64,000 nucleotides of DNA from Rhabditophanes sp. KR3021 (Eukaryota; Nematoda; Chromadorea; Rhabditida; Alloionematidae), in assembly GCA_963281155.1 (NCBI GenBank), contig CAUJLY010000006.1, positions 7,130,001 through 7,194,000 on the forward strand. The letters are read 5' to 3'. Below are positions 1 to 11,574 of this stretch, in pieces (within the stretch, counting starts at the first letter, position 1; every line of letters begins with the position of its first letter). The translations under genes and the position numbers were made by a program. The notes under the pieces were generated by a model. The model was not told where the DNA came from. It did not search any database and saw only the letters and a program-made list of their open reading frames with translations.

Positions 1-1052
1 TCATCTGTCTTAATAAACTACAAACTATTCCTATGATAATGATAACTACGAACAAATCTTTTTACTCTTTCATCGGTATTTAATATAACCTGCCTTTCAA
101 CTAACTTGTAAACTTCTCACTCTTTTATATTATAGAAATTGCATAATATTAAATGAATTTATTTTTATTTACACAAAAATGTATTCAATCAAATACTTTT
201 TATTATTCCGTCTATTGGTATTGTATACCTAAATATACCTGTGATATATTCATAAGTGAAAGAATATTTACTTGTTTATTAATATATTAGTATTTTTACT
301 TACTTTTTTGCGCCAGGCCACTAATTGATTCCTTACAAGCTTTATCTTAAAAATAGAAAGGTCTTACCACGCAAAAATGCGGGCCTTGATAGTTGCGCAA
401 ATCAAATATTTTAGATGTCAAAAATATATTGTTAACTTTCTCTTTATGTTTGACTTCTAGACTGAAATATAACATCAAACACAACTTTTTGAAGTATAAA
501 GTGGAATATAATATGTGTTGTTTACTCCTGGATAAAAAACAACTTATTTTTCCAATACATTTGCGTCAACAGTCTTATCATCATTTTACCTTTTTGATCA
601 TAAATAGTTAGCATATTTCCACCAACTTTAAAGTTTATAAAAGCAACAAACTTAAAAGTACGTTTCATTTAAAATGTGTGTCAAAACATTACTCAATAAT
701 ACACAACAAGCGTGATGTTCTTAGCTATATTATCAAACAAAAATGATGACGATATCATTAACATATTTTCACCCCAATAACCACTACCCATTATCATAAC
801 TAAAATCAAATGTACATTTTGATAACATTATCTGTAAAAAAGCGATTTTTATCACTTCTAGACCAGTCTTATTTAACGATCTTTTACTTTCTAAATTTAT
901 TTTCATTAAATTAGCTAATATATTATTGATACTATGTAAAGTATTTATTAATTCCGTCTGTGTCAAGTATGTATTAACTTTGTTACCTCAGTTTTGAGTG
1001 TAATATACAACATTATTTTATACTAATTATCATACGTATTTTATTTCAGAAC
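1..1052. other. AT-rich upstream region, no gene seen
   Basis: No supportable gene; short open frames here have no recognisable domain and no coding-like composition. The last bases form a 3' splice acceptor (AG at 1048-1049) three bases before the G6PD start codon, so this is probably the 5' flank, or an outron or first intron, of that gene. Confidence 0.6.
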
Positions 1053-2729
1053 ATGTATAGACAAGCCGAAAAAGAGGGAAAACTGTGTGCTTCTGATGAC
1101 ACTTGTCCTTATCATTGGGAAAATGGATTAGCTGAGGATTATCGGAAACAATTGCGCCGCAAGTCTATTGACTCCTCTTCTCCGCATGTTTTTGTCATTT
1201 TTGGAGCATCGGGAGATTTGGCTAAAAAGAAGATCATACCAACTCTTTGGCATTTGTACAATGAACAACTACTCCCATACAAGACCGCAATCTTTGGTTA
1301 CGCTAGAAGCAAGCTTGACAAACCAACCTGGAGGAAAGGGTTTGAAAAATATTGCAAAGTCAATGAGGAAGACAAAGAAAAATTCAATACTTTCTGTTGC
1401 GGATTAAAATACATCTCTGGCGCTTATGATACCGATGAAGGATATTCTAGACTTCAAACTGAAATCGAACATCTGGCTACGAAAGTTGGGCAAGCTGTTA
1501 ACAGAGTTTACTATTTGGCTCTTCCACCAACTACGTACACAGAAGTTACCGCAAAGATTCACGTAAACTGCATGGGCCCGAAAGAAAAATGCTGGACTAG
1601 AATTATCATCGAAAAACCATTTGGCCATGATACTGCTTCATCAACTGCTTTGTCTGAGCATTTGGCCAAACTGTTTAATGAGGATGAACTTTACAGAATT
1701 GACCACTATCTTGGCAAAGAAATGGTTCAAAACTTGATGGTTCTACGTTTCGGAAACATCATTTTCAATCCAACCTGGAACAAGGAACACATATCTTCTG
1801 TGACCATTACATTCAAGGAAGATTTCGGAACTGAAGGCCGTGGAGGGTACTTTGACAAGAGTGGTATCATTCGTGATATCATGCAGAATCATTTATTCCA
1901 AATTTTAACCTTATTTGCTATGGAAAAACCAAAGAGCTTGGGCGCTGATGATATCCGTGATGAAAAGGTTAGAGTCCTTAGTGCCGTCAGACCAATTAGC
2001 AAGCAAGACTTTGTCGTTGGACAATATGTTGGCAATAGTGAATCGTCAAATCCTGAACATCGTTTAGGATACTTGGATGATGAAGGAGTTCCAGAAGACT
2101 CAAATACTCCAACATATGCTATGATTGTTTTCTACATTGACAACGAAAGATGGCGTGGAGTTCCATTCTTCCTACGTTGCGGTAAAGCTTTAAATGAGAG
2201 AAAGGCCGAGGTTCGTGTTCAATATAAGGACGTTCCAGACATTAAGAAAGACATCTTTGACTTTGGTGATCTAAAGAGAAATGAGCTTGTGATGAGAGTT
2301 CAACCAAATGAGGCTGTTTACGTTAAACTGAACGCCAAGACTCCAAAACTAGAATTTGAGGTTGAGGAAACGGAATTGGACTTGACTTACAGTTCTAGAT
2401 ATAAGGTAATATTAACATAAATGTGTAACCATAAGTAACTTTCATAATTTTAGGGTGTACGATTACCAGATGCTTACGAAAGACTAATTCTTGAAGTATT
2501 TCTGGGATCACAATTAAACTTCGTTCGCACAGATGAGCTTGAGCTGGCTTGGAAAATCTTTACTCCATTCCTTCAATATCTTGAAAACAATTCAATTAAA
2601 CCCGAAAAATATGTCTTTGGCAGCAGAGGTCCAAAATCGGCTGACGTTTTGATGAACACTCATGGATTTGTTTATACAGGCACTTATAAATGGGGAGCTG
2701 CTGAACAACCATCAAACAATAAATTATAA
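1053..2729 (+). CDS. gspd-1: Glucose-6-phosphate 1-dehydrogenase
   Basis: Oxidises glucose-6-phosphate to 6-phosphogluconolactone with NADP+, the first committed step of the cytosolic pentose phosphate pathway and a main source of NADPH. Two exons, 1053-2405 and 2454-2729, joined in phase 0 across a 48 bp GT-AG intron, give 542 aa, close to the family's usual ~520. The N-terminal dinucleotide-binding motif [10 protein letters not shown] lies near residue 51 and the substrate-binding/catalytic signature RIDHYLGKE near residue 215. The second exon supplies the conserved C-terminal part ([14 protein letters not shown] through [10 protein letters not shown]). The start was chosen because a tttcag acceptor ends three bases before this ATG, as at a trans-splice site. 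No lesions seen; the sequence looks fully functional. Confidence 0.95.
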
Positions 2730-3536
2730 TTAAGCAAAATATAATCAAACCAAAGATTCTAATATTAATTGAACAAATTATATTCAAACAAACGGTCCTT
2801 TTATATACTTAGAATAATACGTTTAATTAAAAAATGTGTGATTGTGTTTTTAAAGTTGGTTGCCATTATATGTTGAATTTGTTAAATTAAGTGTGTTTTT
2901 ACTACGATATATGACAATATTTTTCCATTTAAAAAAGCCTTTGAATTGTATCGGCATTAAAAACATATGAGTAAATTAAGGACATAAGCAGCTAACCAGT
3001 TATTGGATCGGAAATAAGACAATTATCAGCAAGTAAACTTAAAACATGGATTGGGATAAAGTATATTAAAAGCAATAAATATGTTTGTTCAGAAAAGTAT
3101 CGAAAGATGAATTGTACTAAAAATATTGGAAAACACTGATTTATAATTCTAATAGTTATTATAGCTGCTAAGTTATTTTAGGTTGTTAATATCAATCAAA
3201 TTGAATTAGTTTAACACTATTTGACGTGCTATATAATCTTTTATTGCATAATCATAATTCTTTATACGTTTAAAGTTGTTTTGTTCCCACATATTAATCA
3301 ACTTTCCTCGTCAACAGGCGTTTTTTTGAGTTATTTAGTTATTTTAAATAATAGCAAGAATGATGCACTGCTTAAGCCTTAGCTTTGCTTTAAAAAGTTT
3401 TAATTCAAAATTTCGCGTTATTTCGTGACATATAGTATACATTCGTTTTGAGGTTTCTTTAAATATACTTGGTATTCAAAATCAATTATATTGTTCTAAC
3501 CATTTTTGATTTATTTAGATATTACTAGCATTAAAT
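2730..3536. other. Intergenic, AT-rich
   Basis: The G6PD 3' flank followed by the upstream region of the BLOC-1 gene. No gene, repeat or RNA recognised. An acceptor-like tttag lies at about 3515-3519, shortly before the next start codon. Confidence 0.6.
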
Positions 3537-4089
3537 ATGGCCGAAATTAATGAGCTCTCTTCTGTATCATTTGATATGCCACCAACCCCGGCAGCTAATG
3601 ACAAAGTAGATGAAGCGAAACATGGGGCCAGAGTAATGAATCAAAAGGTTTCTTCTTTTTTGGAAGGACAAATAGAGAGTAAGTTTTGAATAATTTGATA
3701 GTTATATGTATAATCTTTTCAGCCACAATCCAAGAATATAAATTACTTACAAATATGAATGATGCAACAACGCAAAGGTACAATGACATGAAACATGTTG
3801 CAAAGACCGTTTCCGAAAAGTTTTCTGATCTTAACAACAGATGTAAGTGTCATTAATGATGTTTTTGTATCAATTTATTGCTGCAATTTTATTTAGGTGA
3901 TCAATTACAAGCTTTTCTTCAACAAATTGACAGCATTGACAAATCAAGTAAAGAATTGGAAACTGTTGTTAATCATCTTGATGATTATGTAAAAAAGTTG
4001 GGTATGTGCATAAGGTTCAAAGGTTTAACCGTTTAAATATTCATTATTTTCCAGAATCAAAATTGTCAACCTTTCAAAGAACTAAATAA
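3537..4089 (+). CDS. blos-2: BLOC-1 complex subunit 2 (BLOC1S2)
   Basis: Predicted subunit of BLOC-1 (and in animals also BORC), cytosolic coiled-coil complexes that act in lysosome-related organelle biogenesis and lysosome positioning. Four exons, 3537-3678, 3723-3842, 3897-4001 and 4055-4089, with three introns of 44-54 bp all in phase 1, encode 133 aa. None of the exons is long enough to stand out alone. The match to the family is the helical core: EYKLLTNMND, then a YNDM..VAKTV stretch, then LQAFLQQIDSID and LDDYVKKLESKL, the same order and spacing as in BLOC1S2. The first ~45 residues are low-complexity and variable, as usual. A polyadenylation signal AATAAA is visible at 4193-4198. The blos-2 symbol is carried over from C. 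elegans by similarity. Confidence 0.85.
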
Positions 4090-5170
4090 ATGGACAATAC
4101 TGAATTTTAAATAATGGAATATACATATGTAAAACTATTTAATATGATATTGGGAGACTTTATATGACATTGTATATGTTCAAATGCGCAATAATAAAAA
4201 TATTTTTGAGAATATGTTTGTTTTAAACAAACTTTAACATAACAAAATACACTTTCACTTCCTGTATAAATATACAATATATTTAATAGCTTACCGTATT
4301 TTGAACAATTTTGAAAATTACTTTAAAAGCCATAAACAATTGTTTGTTACATACTCTATTATACTCTATTAAGATAAGAAATCAAACATTTGCCCAAGCT
4401 ATTATTTAATTAAAGAAGGCAGGATTTACTTTTGAAATAAAAAAGCAAAGTGAAACTGAAGTGAACAACTTTAAATAAAGTAAAACTATTTTTTACAAAG
4501 GTTAGATGACACATTGCTTTTCCATTTAATGCTATATCCAGCAATTGTAATTGACCTTGTAATGTGTTTTTGTAAAATGCACAATTAAAAGGTACAAAAA
4601 TGAGTCTGTTATCAAAAACAAGTTTTAGATTGCTTCTAATAAAGAAATGTTTATATAAAATGGCAGGCAAAAGTTTAAATGTTTAAGAAAAATATAGTTT
4701 TTATCATTTATGTCTTTAACCTTTTATCAAAAGGTAGAATTTCCTTTTCGAAAAGTCTAACTTGCATCTCCTGAAGATTTCAATTCAAATGTTATCTAAA
4801 ATACGTTGTTATGAAAATAGTAATAAAATTAATGTTCTTTTAATGTTAACAAAAAATGGGATACGATCAAAAAGATTTTTATTTTGAGACAACAACAGCT
4901 ATTTAAAATTGTGTTATTTATCTTCTACTCATTCAATCTGTGTTTGTTAAGATCAGCAAAATTTTTCATATTTTTGCTTATATTTCTAGACTACAATTAC
5001 AAACAATGCCAATGTCATATAATATATTTATTTCAAAAATATGTATGAATGAACAATAATATGTTTTTCATAATCGTTCCTTAACTTATAAAATGATCAT
5101 CCTTCTTTTCAATCAAATCATATCCTCTTTTTTAGCTAATTTGTATAGATAATATTATATGTTTTAGAAA
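4090..5170. other. Intergenic, no gene seen
   Basis: AT-rich sequence containing the BLOC1S2 3' end (AATAAA at 4193-4198). A reverse-strand open frame around 4410-4670 has no domain, splice context or homology I can recognise and is treated as chance. A tttag acceptor lies at 5163-5167 just before the next ATG. Confidence 0.55.
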
Positions 5171-5720
5171 ATGCAAAAAATTTATATCTTAGCTATTATT
5201 TCCTTGACATGTCTTCTTTCCGTCTATGGTGATGGAGTTCTTGATATGGCTAAGAACATTGGAATTTCAAAGCTAACTGACTTCTTTGGAAAGAGCGGTT
5301 TTTCTACCAAAGATTTGGAGGCTAAAAACTCAAAGGTAAGTAAGAATTAAATTAAATAAATATCACCTTGCATAGGATTTACTGGGCAAAGTAGCTATGA
5401 CTGGAGAACTTATTAATCTTTTTACAAAAAGTAAGTCAGATTTGGCTGCTCTTGCCAACGGAGAACAAAAAACAGCTATCGAAAAGTTGGGTGCGGTTAA
5501 GGATATTTTCATGAACTTTAAGAAAACATTCGAAGAAAATCCAGGAGCATTTGATCTTCTTAAAAATAACTGGAAATCAGTTGTTGAAGAAATTTTCAAA
5601 GCCAATAACCTTCAAGTACTTCTTCCACTTTTATCCAAAATCAACTCTGCATCAACAATGTCTTTTGGTGCCATAACATTCATTGTACCATTCATGATTG
5701 CTTTCATCTATAGATATTAA
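5171..5720 (+). CDS. Small secreted protein, helical, possibly GPI-anchored; unknown function
   Basis: I do not recognise a family. Two exons, 5171-5335 and 5376-5720, phase 0, with a 40 bp intron, encode 169 aa. An N-terminal signal peptide is clear (MQKIYILAIISLTCLLSVYG), followed by a soluble, Lys/Glu-rich, probably helical region without cysteines. The C terminus is a hydrophobic segment (FGAITFIVPFMIAFIYRY) preceded by small residues (NSASTMS), as in a GPI attachment signal, though a single membrane span is equally possible. An AG acceptor precedes the start codon by three bases. It stands alone, with kilobase spacers on both sides. Likely extracellular or surface-bound; no function is assigned. 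Confidence 0.75.
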
Positions 5721-7404
5721 TTGTGTATTTTTTAAGTTTACCTAAATGGCGTAATTTACTAACGAAGCAAACATTAATAGTAGAAAGTATTCATTTGTTA
5801 AAAATTATTTCGGAGGTCATGGTTATAAATAAAAAATAATACTTTGAAAACGATTTGTATTTTTGATAACAACATTAATCTTCTTCAATTACACCTCTCA
5901 TTAATTGACAATTTTTAATGGTAGAAAATAATATTTTAATATAATTTGATTGGCACTTGGTTGTATTACATTTTTTATTGATATCAAACATATTCAATAT
6001 GACACAAACATGTGACCGAAGGTAAATCTTTATTATATTTACCAATCAAAAGGAACATAGTTTGAAGGTATTATATGATGTTTTGGTGATTAAATAAAAA
6101 CATTCTGTTTAATTGGTTTGATAAGTTATGTGTATCACCTAGAAGACTCTTCTCACCTTATTGCCCTTCTTTTATTCAAAATCAGTTGAAAAGAAAAAGC
6201 ATATTGAAAGAGAATTATAGTAAAAAAGCCAACAAATTATCCGGCTCACAACATGTCATTAAAAATATGTTCACAAAGTGTCGGTAAATCATAAATAAAT
6301 ATAAATATATATAAATTTTACTTTAAATACGAAAAGCATTTCATTCTTATTTATTTGATCTATTGAAACAAATTTAATGGCAAAACTTGATATTCAATAT
6401 CAAAACACAGTTCGTTTATACGTTATTTAAAGATCTCATTTTCGGGATTTGCTTCCCGGATGTTCTTCTAACTTTTTCCTCGGTGTACTCATAAATTTTC
6501 CTGAATTTGTTGCGATACATTATAAATATTATACTTTGATACATTTCGTTTCTCAATATGTAACAATTTCTCCAACACTTTTTATAATAAATGTATTCCA
6601 GCTCTGTTGACTGTTTAAACAAATTTTCTGAACAGATTTAGTTATTTTAATCTTCGAATAAATTTTTATCTCAATTTTGTTATCAACAAATTCAAGCAAA
6701 ATATACGTATAATATGAATGTCTTTTTTGTCCTTATAGCCCTGTGTTACAATACAATATATTACGACCCTTTACAAATGTTCTTATTATGCAAATACTTT
6801 AACATCATTTTTGTATAATTGACATAATAATTACTACTATATATATACTTAAGGTCTCTACGTATGATATAATAACATGATATTTATTTTTGGTGATTGC
6901 ACAACTTTACTTATCCATAATCAAAAATATTCCATGCTGCTACTATCACAAGCATCGAATATTTAACCATACAAAATGTGTTCGTAATAGAGAAAAATTA
7001 ATTTACTGCTTGACCCAGTCCGACATCATTTTTAATTATTATATAATACGATTCATAAAACAATTTGACAGGTATGCTTATCATCTTACCGTTCTTTACT
7101 AATATACACAAATAAATATTTTATTATTTCTGTCCAATCTTGATTATAAGTATAAATCATACAAACTCCTCTTGAATTCGAATAAATTTAAACAATTGTT
7201 GGTGACACACAGAAGGCACCAATTTATTTTAAAAGGCTTGTTTGACAGCTTAATCACCATCAAATCATATTTAGGTCCTTTAAATGTCACATAAATGAAA
7301 GATACAATAATATGTCTCTTTAATAATTACTATATTCATGCCAATTTTAGATTTATTCATTTAGATAACCATCTACTGCACTTTCCTTTTATATTATTAC
7401 TGCC
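5721..7404. other. Intergenic, 1.7 kb, no gene seen
   Basis: Strongly AT-rich. Open frames at about 6416-6622 (-) and 6890-7102 (+) lack domains, signal peptides and splice context and are probably random. It probably holds the 5' regulatory region of the fibulin gene. Confidence 0.5.
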
Positions 7405-10400
7405 ATGATTAGTTGGTTAAGATATGTATCTATTATTTTGATCCTATTAATAGAATATTGTCGGAGTTCTGAACTATCCAGATGCTGTGCCGGTGGAGCT
7501 AGGCATTTCAGAGAAACAAATACATGTTCGTCTATAAGAGCTGAAGGCACTTCATTAACATGCTCTAGAGCAGCTTCAATTTGTTGTCTTCGGGCGATGA
7601 TGGACAATAGTTGTGTGTTGGGAATTAGCTCAGCACAACAATATGATTATTGTCCTGCAGACAGAAATGAACTTGGAGCAGCTGTCAAGAAAGAATGTTG
7701 CGATTGTTGTTTGCTAGCCAAAGATTTGACGGATCGTGGTGATCCTTGCCTCGCACCGATTGGCTTTAGTTCACCATGCCTGAATTCTTTTAATAAATGC
7801 TGCAACAACAAAAACAACACAGATATCATTAATCAAGAAAATATTAAAGGTAACATTGAAATTAACTTCTTTCTTGCATTATCCTTTAGAAGAAACAAGA
7901 TTAAATAAAATTACAAATGAAGGTAGAGCTAATCACGACAGGTGCAAGGCCTCAAACTGTGAGCATTATTGCAATGATCGTAGAGGTGAAAAGGTCGAAT
8001 GCTCCTGCAAGACAGGCTTTGATTTGGCTCCAAATGGTTTCAATTGTATAGGTAAATTTGGAATAATTAATTTTCTTTGTATTTTATCCTAATGTATTAA
8101 ATAGCTTCAACAAATTATTACGCCTCTTTAAAAAATAGAAATACAAAAAGAGATAGACACTGCCCAAATGGATTTGTGATTAATCCTTACGGAAGTTGTG
8201 TTGGTAAGATTGAGAATGTATATCTGCAAAATTTGATTGTATATTTTGTATTTTATTAACAAAAAATAACGATTATAGATGTTGACGAATGCCAAACCCT
8301 TTTTCTCGTTTGTCCTTTTGCTGATATGCAATGTTTAAATGTCCCAGGAAGTTTTTCATGCACTTGTCTTCCAGGATATTATTGGAGTGACAATGGCATG
8401 GTTTGTGTAGGTAAAATGTCCACTCCTGTTGTGTCTTGTTGATTAAGTAAATATTTTCTTTATTAATAATTTAATATAGATGTTGACGAATGTTTACTTT
8501 TGCTCGATAATTGCCTTGAATCTCAAAGATGTCTTAACACGCCTGGGTCTTTCAAATGTATAAGAACTTTGAGTTGTGGGACGGGTTATGCTTTAGATAG
8601 TGATACTGAATTATGCACGGGTTTGAATTTCTGTGTGCATCCAGGTGTATTCATATCTTTTCATTCCAGATGTTGACGAGTGCAATCTTGGTTCGCATGA
8701 TTGCGGGCCCTTATACCAATGTCGAAACATTCAAGGTTCTTATAGATGTGATCCAAAAAGATGCGCATCTCATGAAGTTATGAATCCACGAACAGGAATA
8801 TGTGTTTCAATTACTTGTCCAGTTGGGTATGTTGCTAGTAATGGAAAATGTCAAGACACGAATGAATGTGTAATTCCAAGCATTTGCAAGCCATTTGAAG
8901 AATGTATTAATACAGCAGGTTCTTATCGTTGTCAATCAGTGGGGAGTATTTGTGAGGCTGGATCGAAAATAGATCCTAACACAGGTTTTTGTCAAGATAT
9001 TGACGAATGCTTGGAAGGAACTCATACATGTGGAAGACAAGAATGCATAAATTTAGTAGGAACCTTTAGATGTGTATGTAAGGCTGGATATGAATTTAAT
9101 AAAACCACTTTACAATGTGAAGACATAGATGAATGCCTTAAATTTAAGGGACACATGTGTTCATTGCATGCTACTTGTCAAAATACAATTGGATCTTTCA
9201 AATGCCATTGTTTACAAGGATATGAGAATTCCGGAGATGGGAAAAATTGCCATGATATAGATGAGTGCGCATTAGGAATCGGACAATGTAGTCAACGATG
9301 TGTTAATACGCCAGGAAGTTATCAATGCATTTGTGATCGAGGTTACCAACTAAAAGCTGATAACAAGAACTGTGAAGACATTGATGAGTGTGCTTTGTAT
9401 TCAAATAATAAAAATGATTTGTGCATGGGTGGGTGTATCAATACCCCAGGATCCTTTAGATGCTCATGTCCAAGAGGATATGAAGTGATGGCAGATGGAA
9501 TAATTTGCAAAGATATTGACGAATGTGCCAAGGGAATGTGTCCTCAAGATAATGTGTGTGTTAATACATTAGGAGATTTTAAATGTCACAGAATAACGTG
9601 CCCGAAAAATTATTATCATGACAAGACCCATAAAAAGTAAGTTGAAGTAATCAAATTAAAATAAATTAAATTAATCTTAGTCGTTGCATGAGATCTTCAA
9701 AAGTTTGTGAAGGTTTATCTGTCACTTCGTGCAAGAAACATCCATTACATGTAACGTGGCAACACATGCCACTGCCAAGGCATGTTAATATTTCATCCTC
9801 AAGAACTTCAATTGTCTTGTTTACACTCAAAGGTCCAACTAATCCAAACAGTCAAGTTCAGTATGAATTAAAGGTGGAAAACGTATTTACAGAAAAGGAA
9901 GACGTCATACCCGCTGTTAGGACAAACTTTTTGTTACAAAAGGGAGATGATATAAATTCAGCAATAATTGCATTAAGAGACTCATTAGATGGTCCTCAGG
10001 AAATTCATTTAGAAATGATTTTACGTTTAACAACAAATGGCAATTTCCAAGGAAAATATGTCGCTCATATGATAATTTATGTAGCTGAATATAGCACCCA
10101 CCCTCATCACCGGCACCACACCTCAACGCATGGAATGAAAAATCCAACTTTCTTATTTTAATTTATATGTTTGCACGACCTTTCCTCGGGTGTTTTAATT
10201 AAATAAAAAATGATATTTATCAACTTTTTAGTTCGATTGAAGGTGGTTATTCTTGTATAAAATTTTGCAATAATTTTGATATTAGCTGTATGGTAAATTC
10301 AACGCAAGAACATTTATATCAGTTTAGAAGTATACCAACTTTTGAAATGCTGCCTAGGGATGGTGTGGAAGTTGCACGAATAGGAACAAGATTAACACCA

Positions 10401-10670
10401 ACTTATACAGTTGAATATGTTTTGGACCCTGTCAATAGAAACTACTTCAAAATAGTCCAAAGGAATTTCTGGGGTAATTTACTTTATTTTATGTAGGCAA
10501 TAAAAAGTTTTTTAGGCCATCTTAGTTTAATTCGCCCATTAATCGGCCCCAGAAAAGAACAAATCTACATACATATTCATGCCAAGTCAAAGGCAGGTGT
10601 TTCGATGGCTCACAGCATTGCAATAATTGATCTGAACATTGATCATTACAAATTACATGATAAAAACTAA
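7405..10670 (+). CDS. fbl-1: Fibulin-1-like extracellular matrix protein with two alternative C-termini
   Basis: Secreted basement-membrane glycoprotein; fibulin-1 binds other matrix proteins and in C. elegans shapes gonad and muscle-attachment basement membranes. Common exons: 7405-7849, 7890-8051, 8105-8203, 8279-8410, 8480-8620 and 8670-9636. A signal peptide is followed by a cysteine-rich anaphylatoxin-like region (RCCAGGARHF, ICCLRAMM, CCDCCLLAK), then EGF modules, most calcium-binding (D-I/V-D-E-C starts at each module), the last seven in the large exon. From the phase-2 donor after 9636, two terminal options keep the frame: exon 9681-10161 (808 aa in total) or exons 10232-10473 plus 10516-10670 (780 aa). 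The two tails resemble the C and D variants of fibulin-1. Intron phases alternate consistently at EGF boundaries. No disabling change seen. Confidence 0.92.
10202..10207 (+). terminator. Polyadenylation signal for the short (C-like) fibulin isoform
   Basis: An AATAAA hexamer 41 bp after the stop codon of exon 9681-10161 and just before the acceptor of the alternative exon at 10232. It would allow the first terminal exon to end its own mRNA, so isoform choice could be made by competition between polyadenylation and splicing. Confidence 0.5.
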
Positions 10671-11574
10671 TTTAATTGTAAATATTAATATCTTCAATTT
10701 CCTATATTTTAATATCAAATCAAATTGAAAATAAACTACTTATTATTTATTGTTATTACTATGTTAAGGAGAGATACTTTAAATTGGGGTAAAATTTGAT
10801 TATACTTTAATATTCTTTCATATATTTACTTGTCAGAACTATGTACAAAAAAGAAAGCATATTGTTAATACATTCCAAAACGCCTTTTTAACTTAATTTG
10901 GATGCATATTTAGTTAAAAGGACACATTCTTGTCTAGTTACATTTTTTGTGTGTATACTAACACATTTATAGGAAGCTTTACCTCTTTTATCCCAAACAT
11001 TTTTCACCACAAAAGATGCCGTTTTTGAGTAGTGATGTGGAAAGAATTAACTATTTTCCTTTCATTCAAAATATAGTGTCAAAGCTTTATTCTTCATTTT
11101 GATAAAGCCATTACTACATTTTGTTTTGGTCAATGCGAGATCAAATAAATTTATTTTTCTCTATTTTCTCAACTCATTTTATATTATATTAGGCTTTGTT
11201 TAGAGTGTGTTAAAGGTTGTGTCTAGATAGTTATTAGGTGTATATTTGGTCAGTAGATATTCATTACGAAAGTTGCTAAAATATATGTTAACATGTAATT
11301 GAATATCAATTGTAATGATATTTTTTGACGTCAAATCTTAAATATACTTCTAAAATAATGTTTGTATGTATGAAATGTATTACATTCCTCCTCAATATGT
11401 AATGCTTATATTCGTCGACCTGCCATTTAACTATTAGAAGTAATGTTTATGATTGACAAGAGTAGAAGAATAAACAATTTAAATAGTGATCCATTTTATT
11501 TTAATTTAACAATCAAAAAGTCATCATTCTTTTTACTGAATTGCCTTTAAATTATATTTTTATTTATCTATAGC
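10671..11574. other. Intergenic, no gene seen
   Basis: AT-rich spacer between the fibulin 3' end and the NMNAT-like gene. Nothing else supportable. A ctatag acceptor ends one base before the next start codon. Confidence 0.55.
10730..10735 (+). terminator. Polyadenylation signal for the long (D-like) fibulin isoform
   Basis: An AATAAA hexamer 60 bp beyond the stop codon at 10670 of the second fibulin terminal exon set. It matches the expected spacing for a nematode 3' end. Confidence 0.45.

Noticed and set aside
393..966. Short open frames left of G6PD as genes.
   Set aside because: No recognisable domain or coding-like composition; likely upstream non-coding sequence.
6416..7102. Two open frames (one per strand) between the secreted protein and fibulin.
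   Set aside because: Compositionally like non-coding AT-rich DNA; no homology recognised.
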